Shown: one piece after another, positions 1-9,400 of the stretch
How the letters are laid out: every line of letters starts with the position of its first letter
Numbering within the stretch: position 1 is the stretch's first letter
NCBI GenBank assembly: GCA_900128565.1
Contig: LT636333.1
Location: 1-10,146, forward strand
DNA length: 10,146 bases
Direction of reading: 5' to 3'
Source: Stramenopiles sp. TOSAG23-6
Taxonomy: Eukaryota; Sar
Position numbers and translations under genes: made by a program
Notes under the pieces: model-generated
What the model was told of the DNA's origin: nothing
Databases searched by the model: none
The model's input: only the letters and a program-made list of their open reading frames with translations

Positions 1-435
1 TTTTGGACTAACATTGTCCCCTTGTCCTCTCGGTATTGGAACCATCATTGCCTTTGCCAACCCACTTTTAAAAGGTGATGGTTTAATCCCTAGTTTGCAC
101 CGGATTGTGCGTTTTAATAAAGATGTCATTATATAAGCAACACTTCCTTTTCGCGTTTCACTATCTGAGCAACAACGCTTTGTAATATCACATATACTTT
201 GCAATGGGCCATGATCATCAGAACAACATATTTCAAATTTGAGTTTTACCGGAGTAGTTCTTTGTCCACTTTTTACTTGAACTACAATATATGTAGGTGG
301 ATTTTTAGGACCTAGTGCACGTCGGAGAGACGCCGTTGTTGCTCGTTCAAACACTGAACGTAGATGAGGAGTTAGTTGATCTTTGGATACTCCATTAAGG
401 ATGACAACAGATCTGGCAATAGGTGTTACTTTGAC
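1..435 (-). repeat. 435-bp perfect direct repeat, distal copy
   Basis: Identical base for base to 671-1105 (offset 670). It encodes the second copy of the unknown domain of the minus-strand gene and is open throughout in its frame. Identity stops sharply after position 435; it may extend beyond position 1. The codon boundary falls exactly at position 1. Confidence 0.95.
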
Positions 436-3054
436 AAGTGTTTTTTTCTTTGTTTTATCATCAAGCATGGATTTCTTCGGAGAGCGAATATTTTGCACAG
501 GGCGTAGTTTCGATGGTTTAGAACGAGTGCCTGTATTAATTGCAGATGGTTTATTCAATTTCGCAATGTTTCTATCGACCTTTTTAGGAGGTGGTAGAGG
601 TGGAACCTTTGATGCTTTCTCTACTAAAAATTTTGGACTGACCTTTGATGCTTTCTCTACTGAATGAACATTTTGGACTAACATTGTCCCCTTGTCCTCT
701 CGGTATTGGAACCATCATTGCCTTTGCCAACCCACTTTTAAAAGGTGATGGTTTAATCCCTAGTTTGCACCGGATTGTGCGTTTTAATAAAGATGTCATT
801 ATATAAGCAACACTTCCTTTTCGCGTTTCACTATCTGAGCAACAACGCTTTGTAATATCACATATACTTTGCAATGGGCCATGATCATCAGAACAACATA
901 TTTCAAATTTGAGTTTTACCGGAGTAGTTCTTTGTCCACTTTTTACTTGAACTACAATATATGTAGGTGGATTTTTAGGACCTAGTGCACGTCGGAGAGA
1001 CGCCGTTGTTGCTCGTTCAAACACTGAACGTAGATGAGGAGTTAGTTGATCTTTGGATACTCCATTAAGGATGACAACAGATCTGGCAATAGGTGTTACT
1101 TTGACGAGAGATTGAGTATCAATTTTCTTTGTTGTAGATTCTACTGTCGATGTTGTTTTTGTACTATTTTTCTTCATTGGGGATTCTACTGTTAATATTT
1201 TTTTAATATCGTTTTTGTTTATATTAGCTATGGGTATACTTGGTGATTGACTATCTACGTTTTTCTTCCGCACTGTATCCACTGTACCAAGATCATCATC
1301 AGATATCTGCCGAGTACTAGTATCTTCAACATCCTCCCTCTTTGCTTCAGCAGAATTTAATATCACACTATTTAATTTTAGTTCATCACTCCCTTTAGAT
1401 ATTTCATCCATTGATACATCTTCATCTTCTTGAATATCAACAACATTTTCCATCTTTGTTTCATCACAATGTACTATCTCAGTATTTTCCATCTTTGTTT
1501 CATCACAATGTACTATCTCAGCATTTTCCATCTTTGTTTCATCACAATGTACCATCTCAATAGATGCTTCATCGTCAATAGTCTTTGTAGAGGGTTTAAT
1601 ATCACTTAACAAAGTTGTATCTTGATGCTCATTTGGAATCTTGGGTGGTAATCGCTTTTCATTCACGACATTTATATTTGTTTTATCTTTATCAGAAATT
1701 ACATCTGGTATAAATTCAGCCAAGTCATCAGAATCAAAATCATCAAATGACCCATCAAAATCTTCAAATGACTTATTATCACTTTTCATTTCATCTACAT
1801 TTTCTACTCTCGAAGCAGGTATAACTGGCTTCTCCCAGCAAGACTTATGAGTATATATATTGTAATAATACAATTCACCTGATCGAGATATATTTGTCTT
1901 CCACCCCTTTGGCAAAGTTTTATCTTCCTTTTCTTTCAACATTTTCTGAGTAACATCAACTTTCATTTCATCATTTGATTCGATCTCATTGTGATGACAA
2001 TTTGGCTGTGGTATTTTTTTTACTCGCCGTAGACGTTTGACTTTTACACGAACTTTTTCTTTTGCAAAAATTTGTTGACTACTTTGTTTATGATCTAGTC
2101 GAAGGTCTTCTCGATTTACTTTTTTAACTTTTCTGGCGGCAAATATATCAAACTCTCCACCTTCAAGTCCAGGATCAATTCGTAGGTCATATTTTTCACC
2201 ACAACTACGGACTTTGGAAATACGAGCATGTATTGTGAATATATATTTTTTTTTACGAAAAAAAATCGTTAGGTACAAAATTTACTATGAAAAAAAAATT
2301 GAAATTTATCATGAAAACGTATATCGACCCATTTACCTTGAAAAGGACCATCTTTAACTCTTACCTGAACGAAGTTGTTAACAACAAAATGGATCGGATC
2401 TTTTTTATGGCTAATGTCTTGATTTCCTTCGAGATCGTTTGGATTAGAAAATGATTCTTTGATTTCATAAAGTCGTTCTTCATCGGTATAGTCATCGAAT
2501 TCTTCATCAGTTGTAGGGTTAGGGTTATCGAATTCTTCATCAGTTTTTACTTCATCAGTTTTTACTTCATACTCCTGATTTGACTTTTTCAAAATTGAGT
2601 CATCTTGTAGAATGTCACCACTAGCAGTATCTCCGGGATAAGAAAATACAAGTTGTTTTTCTGTGTCTTTTTTCAACATATTCATTAAATTTGAAACCTC
2701 CATATTTTTAACATTGATGTCACCAATTGCAACCAGTTGCATACCAGCAAGAACTCCATGAGAATCCAGTATTTGTCCAGGATCTCTGGTCAAACCAATA
2801 ACTTTTAAACCCGTGCGAGACTTCTCGTTGAGTACTTCAAAGTTTACACCTAATCGGCCAGATGCTACAGTAACTTTTACAATATTATTATCAACGTTAC
2901 CCCAAGCTGAGTCAGTATCTTCGATGTGTCGATTCATTTCTTTCTCAAATTTGTTGTCAAAGTCACTCCAACGAACACTTTCACTGTTACTCGCATCTTC
3001 TAAAAGTTCTGTACTGAGTGTATTCACACGATCTGGCTTTTTCAGTTTCTCCAT
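1..3054 (-). CDS. PDZ / Tudor-like / WW scaffold protein, partial and frameshifted
   Basis: Two exons are visible: 3054-2323 (244 codons) and 2227 downward, joined as ...KWVD|ARISKV.... The start is the first ATG of the frame; the frame is open further upstream but has no ATG. Residues ~59-142 resemble a PDZ domain (GRLGVNFE as carboxylate loop). Residues ~226-289 (VQVRVKDGPFQGKW, then ARISKV...YDL...REDLRL) resemble a Tudor/Agenet fold and are split by the intron. Residues 349-378 are a convincing WW domain (LPKGW, GELYYYN, THKSCWEKP), expected to bind proline-rich ligands. Acidic linkers and a triple 13-residue repeat (468-506) follow, then an unrecognised ~145-residue domain (from ~619) with CC pairs, present twice. 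The frame hits TAA at 584-586 because of a 4-bp duplication at 661-668; beyond it the adjacent frame reads on through a proline/lysine-rich linker into the second domain copy and off the window. It is probably an adaptor or chromatin-linked scaffold; function is inferred from domains only. It could be a pseudogene or carry an assembly error. Confidence 0.72.
661..668 (-). other. 4-bp tandem duplication causing a frameshift
   Basis: Plus strand reads TGAATGAA, so the coding strand has TTCATTCA. With a single TTCA the reading would pass from NVSPKCS into VEKASKVSPKF, which is open and enters the next domain copy. With two copies the frame runs to TAA at 584-586. The repeat period is 670 bp as given but would be 666 bp (222 codons) without the extra 4 bp, which suggests the original duplication was in frame and the 4 bp came later or is an error. 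Confidence 0.75.
671..1105 (-). repeat. 435-bp perfect direct repeat, proximal copy
   Basis: First copy of the unknown domain (from VKVTPIARSVV to GQGDNVSPK). No synonymous or other difference from 1-435, so the duplication is very recent, is being homogenised, or is an assembly product. Confidence 0.95.
1445..1561 (-). repeat. 39-bp in-frame tandem repeat, three copies
   Basis: Units begin at 1445, 1484 and 1523 and differ at only a few bases. They encode three copies of E(I/M)VHCDETKMEN(A/T/V) between the WW domain and the unknown domain. This is a coding minisatellite likely to vary in copy number between alleles. Confidence 0.95.
2228..2322 (-). mobile_element. introner-like intron in the scaffold gene (95 nt)
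   Basis: On the coding strand it begins ATACGTTTTCATG, has a T-run then CATAGTAAATTTTGTACCTAAC, and ends CACAATACAT. It shares this plan with the introns at 7118 and 7642. Removing it joins GTC GAT to GCT CGT (VDARISKV), restoring a Tudor-like segment, in phase 0. Read through, it hits a stop. There is no AG at the 3' boundary; the first is 16 nt further into the exon and its use would delete ARISK. Boundaries could shift 2 nt (AT...AC) without changing the product. Confidence 0.75.
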
Positions 3055-3393
3055 ATCTACGTCGAATAATAGTGATTGTTCAAGGAAAAAGAACCCGATG
3101 GTGGGTGTAATACGTATATGCGATAATAATAATATCAAGATACGCGAAAAAAACAGTTACGAATCAGCAAAATGTTACCCGGGACCGAATTTTTCATTGA
3201 ATTTTTGAAATTTGAAAGAGATGTACTTCTTACTGATATATTTAGTCGTGATAATTTAAATTATAACTTTCTTCAATGGAGCACAACCTGCGTCATTTTG
3301 GCATGTCACTGAGTATGTTACTTTTGATATTATAATCTGAATTGGTCTTTATCCCTTTAGCACCTTTTTCTGAGTAGTCAAATTGTAAATATA
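3055..3393. promoter_or_regulatory. Divergent promoter region
   Basis: 339 bp separate the start codons of the minus-strand scaffold gene and the plus-strand channel gene, so both promoters and 5' leaders must lie here. The stretch is AT-rich. I see no certain TATA box or known factor site, and no RNA gene. A frame open upstream of the scaffold start (3055-3138) lacks an ATG. Confidence 0.5.
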
Positions 3394-6167
3394 ATGGCCG
3401 AAAATCCATCAAATCATGATACTGCCACCAGTACTTCTCCTAGAAATCATTGTGTCGAAGTAGAAGAACTAAAAAGGCAACTTAAAGATATGAACTGCGA
3501 ATTAGATTCTATATCAAATATGATAGACTGTACTCTTGAAAAAAAAATGAGCATATCAAAAAAGCTTACTCAATTTAGTGAAGAACTCCGCCACCGCAGA
3601 GGTAAACAAAAAACAGCCAAAAACGAGTCTAATCAAATCAAAGATGAACAAGAATTGGAACCAAATGAGTCTGATCAAATCACGAAAAGGTCAGTGTCTA
3701 CTAACAATAAAGGAACAAGAATTTCACACATGAACAACTTATTGGATTCCAAACTGAAGCTCCTTTTTACAAGGTTTCTTGATTCATCAGTAAATGCAAA
3801 TTATCGCACAATAAATAATAGAATGAAACTAGGGAAACTCGTCGAGGTAATCAATTGCAAAAATAAGTTTCGGGTGTATTTTAGTGAAGGTATGACTTTC
3901 TATATGTTGCTTTGCGAAGCAATGAAATATTGGTCTATTCCTTTAGATGATGCACCGAGGTATACGCTACTAGACCAAAATGGTGGTTGTATGTATGTTT
4001 TATTTTTTTTAAATTCCAATTTTTGTTTCGTACGAAATTTTGTACCTAACAATCTTTTTTTTGAAATATTTTTCCAAAATACATTCATCTCCAGTTAAAA
4101 GTCCAGGGTTTTTGTAAAAGCACATCAATGATGCCTCTTTTTTATCTTGTATATGTGACAATTCCAGAGGAAAATATCATTGAGGAGTTTGAACATATTT
4201 CTTATTTCAAACAAAATAAGGAAGAAAATATATTTTCAAATTTAAAAAAGCGGTCCATTTCGACTCCAAAAGAAATCATTATGAAGCATATAACAAAATG
4301 GTATTCAGTCATTGCTTCATTTTTCTTGGCTATTTTATTACTTACTACTATAGCTTTAGAAGATTCAAAGACACCTTTTGAAATACCAAATTTTCAATTT
4401 TTACTCAAGACTAAGGCATATAACGATTTAAGTTTAGTAAATAATGATCTTGAAGAATACTCTCTTGAAAATTTATACCAAGTGATTGAAGGAATCACGC
4501 AATTAAATATTCAAGAATCTCATTCATTTCTTCATAATTATTTCGGTATGACCACAACAATGGCATCACATGCTGTTTTACACCAAGTTCGCACACCACC
4601 ATGGAGTGAAACGTGTTGTGTTTTAAGTGTCTCTACGGAATGCCAGTGCAATTATGTATCCAGTATATCCGCATCAAAAGATGTCTACGGAAAACAATAT
4701 CCAAGTGAAGAGGGAAGTGTCGTGTGTATTACTCCAGGATATATTAGTGTCGTATCATTATATATGGTGTATTTAGGTTTAGAGGTGGCGGATGAAAATA
4801 ATAAGTGTGGCTTTTTTTGGCAAAGTGCAAATGGACAATCTGAAAACTATTTCACGGGATTATTATCAAATTATCCATATGAGGGTTACAAGACTCTTCT
4901 GGGTCTGTCGAGCCCAGAAAAAGTTTTTGAGGATTTGAAAGAAAGACGTTGGTTAGACGATAGGTCAACATTTGTTTCAATCACATTTTATTACAAAGTT
5001 GATGGAACAGATTTTCTCTTTTCCAAAATATATACTTTTGAGAAGTTATCGAATGATATATTTATTCTACGAGTAAGAATATCCGAAAAAACAAAATATT
5101 TCCCAGAATATAGTCTTGCAATTAATGTTATGATACTTTTGATTCATTTGTATATATATGGTAAAAAGATAATTAAAGATTGCCGTGTTCATAGAAATGC
5201 TGCAAGACAATACAACATTAAGGATTCGGATACTTATTTAAGACGAAAACTAGGCGGATTTTATGATATAATGAAGAAAAGTTCAATTTGGTATGATGCA
5301 TGGTTTTGGATAGATACAATTTTCATTATAGTATTGATCATCGCTATCGTTCTTCATAGAAATGTTATACAGCAAAAAGATTTAAGTACGGACTTTTTTC
5401 AAAATGGAATAGACACTCCAAAATTTTCTCCCATTCTACTTCGAAACGGAATCAACAAAAATGCGCGACAATTACAAGCATTTGTCTGTTTCATAGGGTG
5501 TCTTAGATTAATGGATTTGTGTGCAGCAATCCCGGCTACAAGAGTTTTTATGATGACATTTTGGTCCGAAGCAAAACGAATATTGGCAGTATCTATGTGT
5601 TCAATGTTTATTTTAGTGATGATATCGACATACGAAGTTGGTGCATACGGAACGAAGATTTTCCGAATATCAAGCTTGGCAAAAGCATTACTTTGGAATC
5701 TAAATCTCATGACCGGCGGAGCCTTCTCTGTTGCCAAGGAAATGGATTACGCGTCGCCTTGGGACTCACCAGCAACAGAACTTTTATTTCTAATATTTTT
5801 GGTTTTTTCAATTCAGTTTATTATACCATGTTTCTTCTTTGTCATTTTGCGGATTGGATACAAAAAATCTAAAAAGATTTTGGAAAATATGTCAGAATAT
5901 AGTCTGGCAGAAGTAACTTTTTCCTTCTCACATTTTTATCAGTCAATCAAATTAGCACAACAACAGGTAGAAGGCGCATTTGATCAAAATGAGACATTTT
6001 GCAAATCTCCCATTTATGTAAAAAGTGAAGATAAAAAGCAGAAAAAGTTTGACACCTACAAAGATAGTAATATCAAGAAAGAAGATGAAATATACGATAC
6101 AGGAAAAAAAGAAACAAAATTGGACTATGAAAGTTTTGCATTTGATTTCAGAGATAAATTTGAATAA
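3394..6167 (+). CDS. Polycystin (PKD2)-like cation channel
   Basis: Exons 3394-3992 and 4085-6167 give 893 residues; the junction codon is ATT (GGC-I-HLQLKV). Residues ~21-70 form a likely coiled coil (VEVEELKRQLKDMNCELDSI and onward), then a charged linker and a compact segment (~145-215) I cannot name. Membrane segments: S1 ~273-291, S2 ~542-560, S3 ~605-624, S4 ~663-684, S5 ~697-717, S6 ~765-790. The ~250-residue S1-S2 loop carries paired cysteines and RRWLDDRSTFVSITFYYK (~487-504), which matches the conserved polycystin extracellular (TOP) domain. The pore loop reads NLMTGGAFS (~740-748), unlike the LGD filter of vertebrate PKD2, so selectivity is unclear. The C-terminus is rich in Lys, Asp and Glu. 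Family members are non-selective or Ca2+-permeable cation channels of cilia, endomembranes or plasma membrane. The start is the first ATG of a long open frame. TRPML is a less likely alternative. Confidence 0.85.
3993..4084 (+). mobile_element. introner-like intron in the channel gene (92 nt)
   Basis: Begins GTATGTTTTA, contains the palindrome TTTCGTACGAAA and TACCTAAC, and ends CCAAAATACAT. It is almost identical to the intron at 7253-7344 in a different gene. Splicing TGT AT to T CAT keeps phase and gives NGGCIHLQLKVQGF. A canonical alternative exists (donor GTTTTA at 3997, acceptor CCAG ending 4094), which also keeps frame but loses HLQ-like residues; the repeat itself ends at 4084. Confidence 0.8.
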
Positions 6168-6478
6168 ATCAATTTAAGGCCGATATATTTCAACATAATA
6201 TAATATATATCAGATATTTGAATGACTTTTTTTTATTAAATATAACGAAATCCGGGGAAATAAATCGTCAATTATTTTTTTTTTGAAAAGTGACAACTTC
6301 AGCCATCACAGAAACTTAGGACTACGACTACGTAGAAGTTGAACTCTCTTTGCTTGAGATCTCTCTTCCTAAAAAAAATATTTTTCTCTTCCTATAGAGA
6401 TTGATTTGTTGGAAATGTTCATTGATAAAATGTAGAGTGTCATTGTCAAGTTTATTTTTAGGTAAAGCATTTTCAATA
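6168..6478 (+). promoter_or_regulatory. Intergenic: channel 3' end and glycosyltransferase leader
   Basis: 311 bp between same-strand genes. AATAAA occurs overlapping the channel stop (6164-6169) and at 6259-6264, possible polyadenylation signals. 6294-6300 (CAACTTC) and 6335-6341 (GAAGTTG) form a small inverted repeat of doubtful meaning. The promoter and leader of the next gene must lie in the distal part, but no motif is certain. The frame is open from about 6401 without an ATG before 6479. Confidence 0.4.
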
Positions 6479-9400
6479 ATGATAACCAAGTACATGTCAA
6501 ATAGATTAGAACAAACTTGTTCTCTTTTATGGACTTTGATTAATGTTTTCTTCTTCCTCATGTTCATTTCTTATCACTACGCAGACTTCAAATTATATAA
6601 CAACTATGCCATTCTCTCTGAAATATCAAGACCTAATTTACCATTTCCTACACGTAGTATATATAATCCGAATGCCAATTCTGAAAAGGCAAGCAACAGT
6701 ATAGTAGAATTTTTTCCTGTTACAATATCACTCAAGATTCTCGCGTGCGATCGCCCAAAATCTTTAGAAAGGCTAATAGCTTCAATTGACGCTGCCGAGT
6801 ACCCGAAAGCTGCCATCATCGACGTGGATATATTCATTGATTATCCGTCTGCAAATAGTGGAGTATTTCGTGTCGATCGTCACAAGCTTGTCATTAATAT
6901 TGCTCATGCTTGGCAGTGGCAACGAGGCCAAAAACACGTTCATGTCAGGAAAAATAATGTAGGTTTGTTACGTCAATGGCTTGAAGCATGGGAGCCTCGT
7001 ATAGATCTAGTGAGAAGTACCAATGATGATATGTCTTTTTCCTCTTCAAAAGGATACAAGCATTATACAACTGCTCTTATTCTTGAAGATGATCTGGAAC
7101 TTTCCCCAGTATATTATGTTTGTTTTCATCACTAATTTTAAATTTATTTTTTTTTCATAGAAAATTCCGTACCTAACGAATTTCACAATGAACATATTGT
7201 TTTTACAATACATTTATGGTTATCAAAGACATTATGGACATATGGCCATCATGTATGTTTTATTTTTTTTCAAATTCCAATTTTTGTTTCGTACGAAATT
7301 TTGTACCTAACAAATTTTTTTTGAAATATTTTTCCAAAATACATCCATCTATTTCTGGCATATCACTCCAACGTCAGCTACTCGTTGCTAAAGGTGGCAC
7401 ATTTGATTTACCGTCACGTTTAATGTCAAATAATACTCAAACTCCATCCTATCTCTATCGGTTACCCGGTTCATGGGGATTTGCACCAGATGCATTACAT
7501 TGGCACAATTTCCTCATTTGGTATCGATATAGAAGTGGCACTCAGGATTCTTTAGGTAAAGAATTTGGTACGGATTCAGTGAAATGGTCACCACTGTATA
7601 AAGGCTCTCCCACTGGTCCCAATAGATGGTCACCAGTATATGTCCGTTTTCATCATGAATTTCAAATTTATTTTTTTTTTCATACGAAATTTTGTACTTA
7701 CAAAAATTGTTTTTTTTTTTCGAAAATATTTCTCAAAATTTATGATTGTGAGGCCAAAAATGATGCATCGATAAAAGATTTGGTCACTTCAGAATGGTAT
7801 TTACAATTAGAAGCGAGAGGCCAAGGCAATTCCATGTGTATTTTTTTATGATGAGCCCTACCTCTAATTTTTTATATTTTTTTGTATGAAAATTTCTTAC
7901 CTAATGATTATTTATTGTTTGACATATTTTTTAACCAACATGGACAATTTGGTTTATTTGTTATTGTGCAGAAAATGACTTATTTACTCTATATCCTAAC
8001 TTTCACCCATATGCTATTGTACGTCATTGGACAGATTCTAAAAGTCTTCATGACACGAATCATTTCGAAAAAACAAAAGATTCATTAGGTACAGGATTTA
8101 GTATAGAAAAAAATAACAAAAATGATTCTATTTTTGTTTCCCCTAGAATCAAAAATACTGAGAATGGTATATATAATAGATTAAATAGAGATTATATACC
8201 CCAGCACGACATTGCTGGTGATTCAATTTTCAATTTATTAAAAAATGTAAAAAGTGGTGAAAGAACTGACAGGAAAATATTATTTTTTGATTCTTTTCTT
8301 GTATCATTGAATATATACAGTAAAAAGTCTATTATGTCTTCTACGATACTTTCAATAGCAACAAAATTCAAATATGATTGGAATGGTGAAAAAATCCCAA
8401 ATATTCAAAGTGATAATATGCATGATTATAAATACTATAATAGTGATAATTTCTTTTCAGAAAATGATATTATACTCGCCAAATCTATTTGGCTATCTTC
8501 GAATAACAAAATATTAGTTGTGGCATCTGTCACTTATGGATTTCGTGCGCTTGCCTTAAATTGGTTGTGCTTTCTTGACAGACACGAAATATCGAATTAT
8601 ATTTTGATTGCACATGATATACAATCTTATCTTTTTTTTACGGAACAAAATCGGAATGTTATTCTTTTTAAATATCCAAAAAATCTAAAACAAGCTGATA
8701 AAAGTAAAGGTAAAAATAATCATACAAATATACATAAAAGTATATATAATTTGAAAGCGAATGATAACAAGCATTATATGTTTGGTACATTTTTATATCA
8801 ACAGATGATTCACGAAAGATGTATTGCAGTGTTGACATTTTTAAAACTTGGAATGTCAACGCTAATCGCTGATATTGATTCAGTTTGGTTGAAAAATCCA
8901 TTTCCTTTCATACCCTCTGGAAGCCCTAACCCTAAACATGATACACATATTCCTCTCATTTCAGCTACGCTGGATGGCTACAGGCGAGATGCATATTCAA
9001 ATGAGTATACACGTCCTTGGGTTTGTGGTGGTTTTCTTTTATTGCAATCAAAAAGTGTTGTAATTTCACTTTGGACTGAACTAATTAAGAGACATTCATT
9101 TCTGTTGAACGATGCAAATTTGAAATTCTCTAATTCCAAAAATTCCGCAAAATCCAAAAATTCAGCCAAACATGAGGTCTCATTTTCGGAGCAGATTATT
9201 TTAAATGAACTTCTCTTGGCTAATAATGATTTCAATAATTTCAATAATCAATCATCAAAGGAAGTACTCAATTATAATTCAATCGAGATCCTTTCAAGAA
9301 TTTTTTTTCCCAGTGGTAACTTAATCAAGTGGGAAAATTTCAAAGAGTTAAATTCAGAGGAAAAATCTAAAAGAAATAGTGCAATTATCATTCACAATAA

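Noticed and set aside
383-667. Plus-strand open frame opposite the scaffold gene
   Set aside because: Antisense shadow; the minus strand carries the recognisable repeated domain and linker.
1445-1561. Possible CRISPR-like direct repeats
   Set aside because: Units are contiguous without spacers, in frame within a gene, in a eukaryotic context.
2514-2528. Telomere-like TAGGGTTAGGGTT (and CCCTAACCCTAAA near 8926)
   Set aside because: Only two units each, and both lie inside coding sequence as Asn-Pro or Pro-Asn-Pro codons.
5399-5872. Open frames overlapping the channel gene on both strands
   Set aside because: They overlap well-supported membrane segments S4-S6 in other frames and show no domain features.
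6294-6341. CAACTTC...GAAGTTG inverted repeat as a terminator or regulatory hairpin
   Set aside because: Seven-base arms with a 34-base loop are expected by chance in a sequence of this length; no supporting context.
2228-7941. Ordinary GT-AG splicing at the first AG downstream of each intron repeat
   Set aside because: In-frame canonical options can be built for five of six introns, but they need different donors, lie 9-33 nt past the repeat end, and delete conserved-looking residues (for example PSISGISLQRQ). Kept as the main alternative, not the preferred model.
7966-7971. GTGCAG after a T-rich run as a canonical 3' splice site for the last glycosyltransferase intron
   Set aside because: With the donor at 7838 it creates TAA at the junction, and it would remove TIWFICYCA, which reads as continuous domain sequence.
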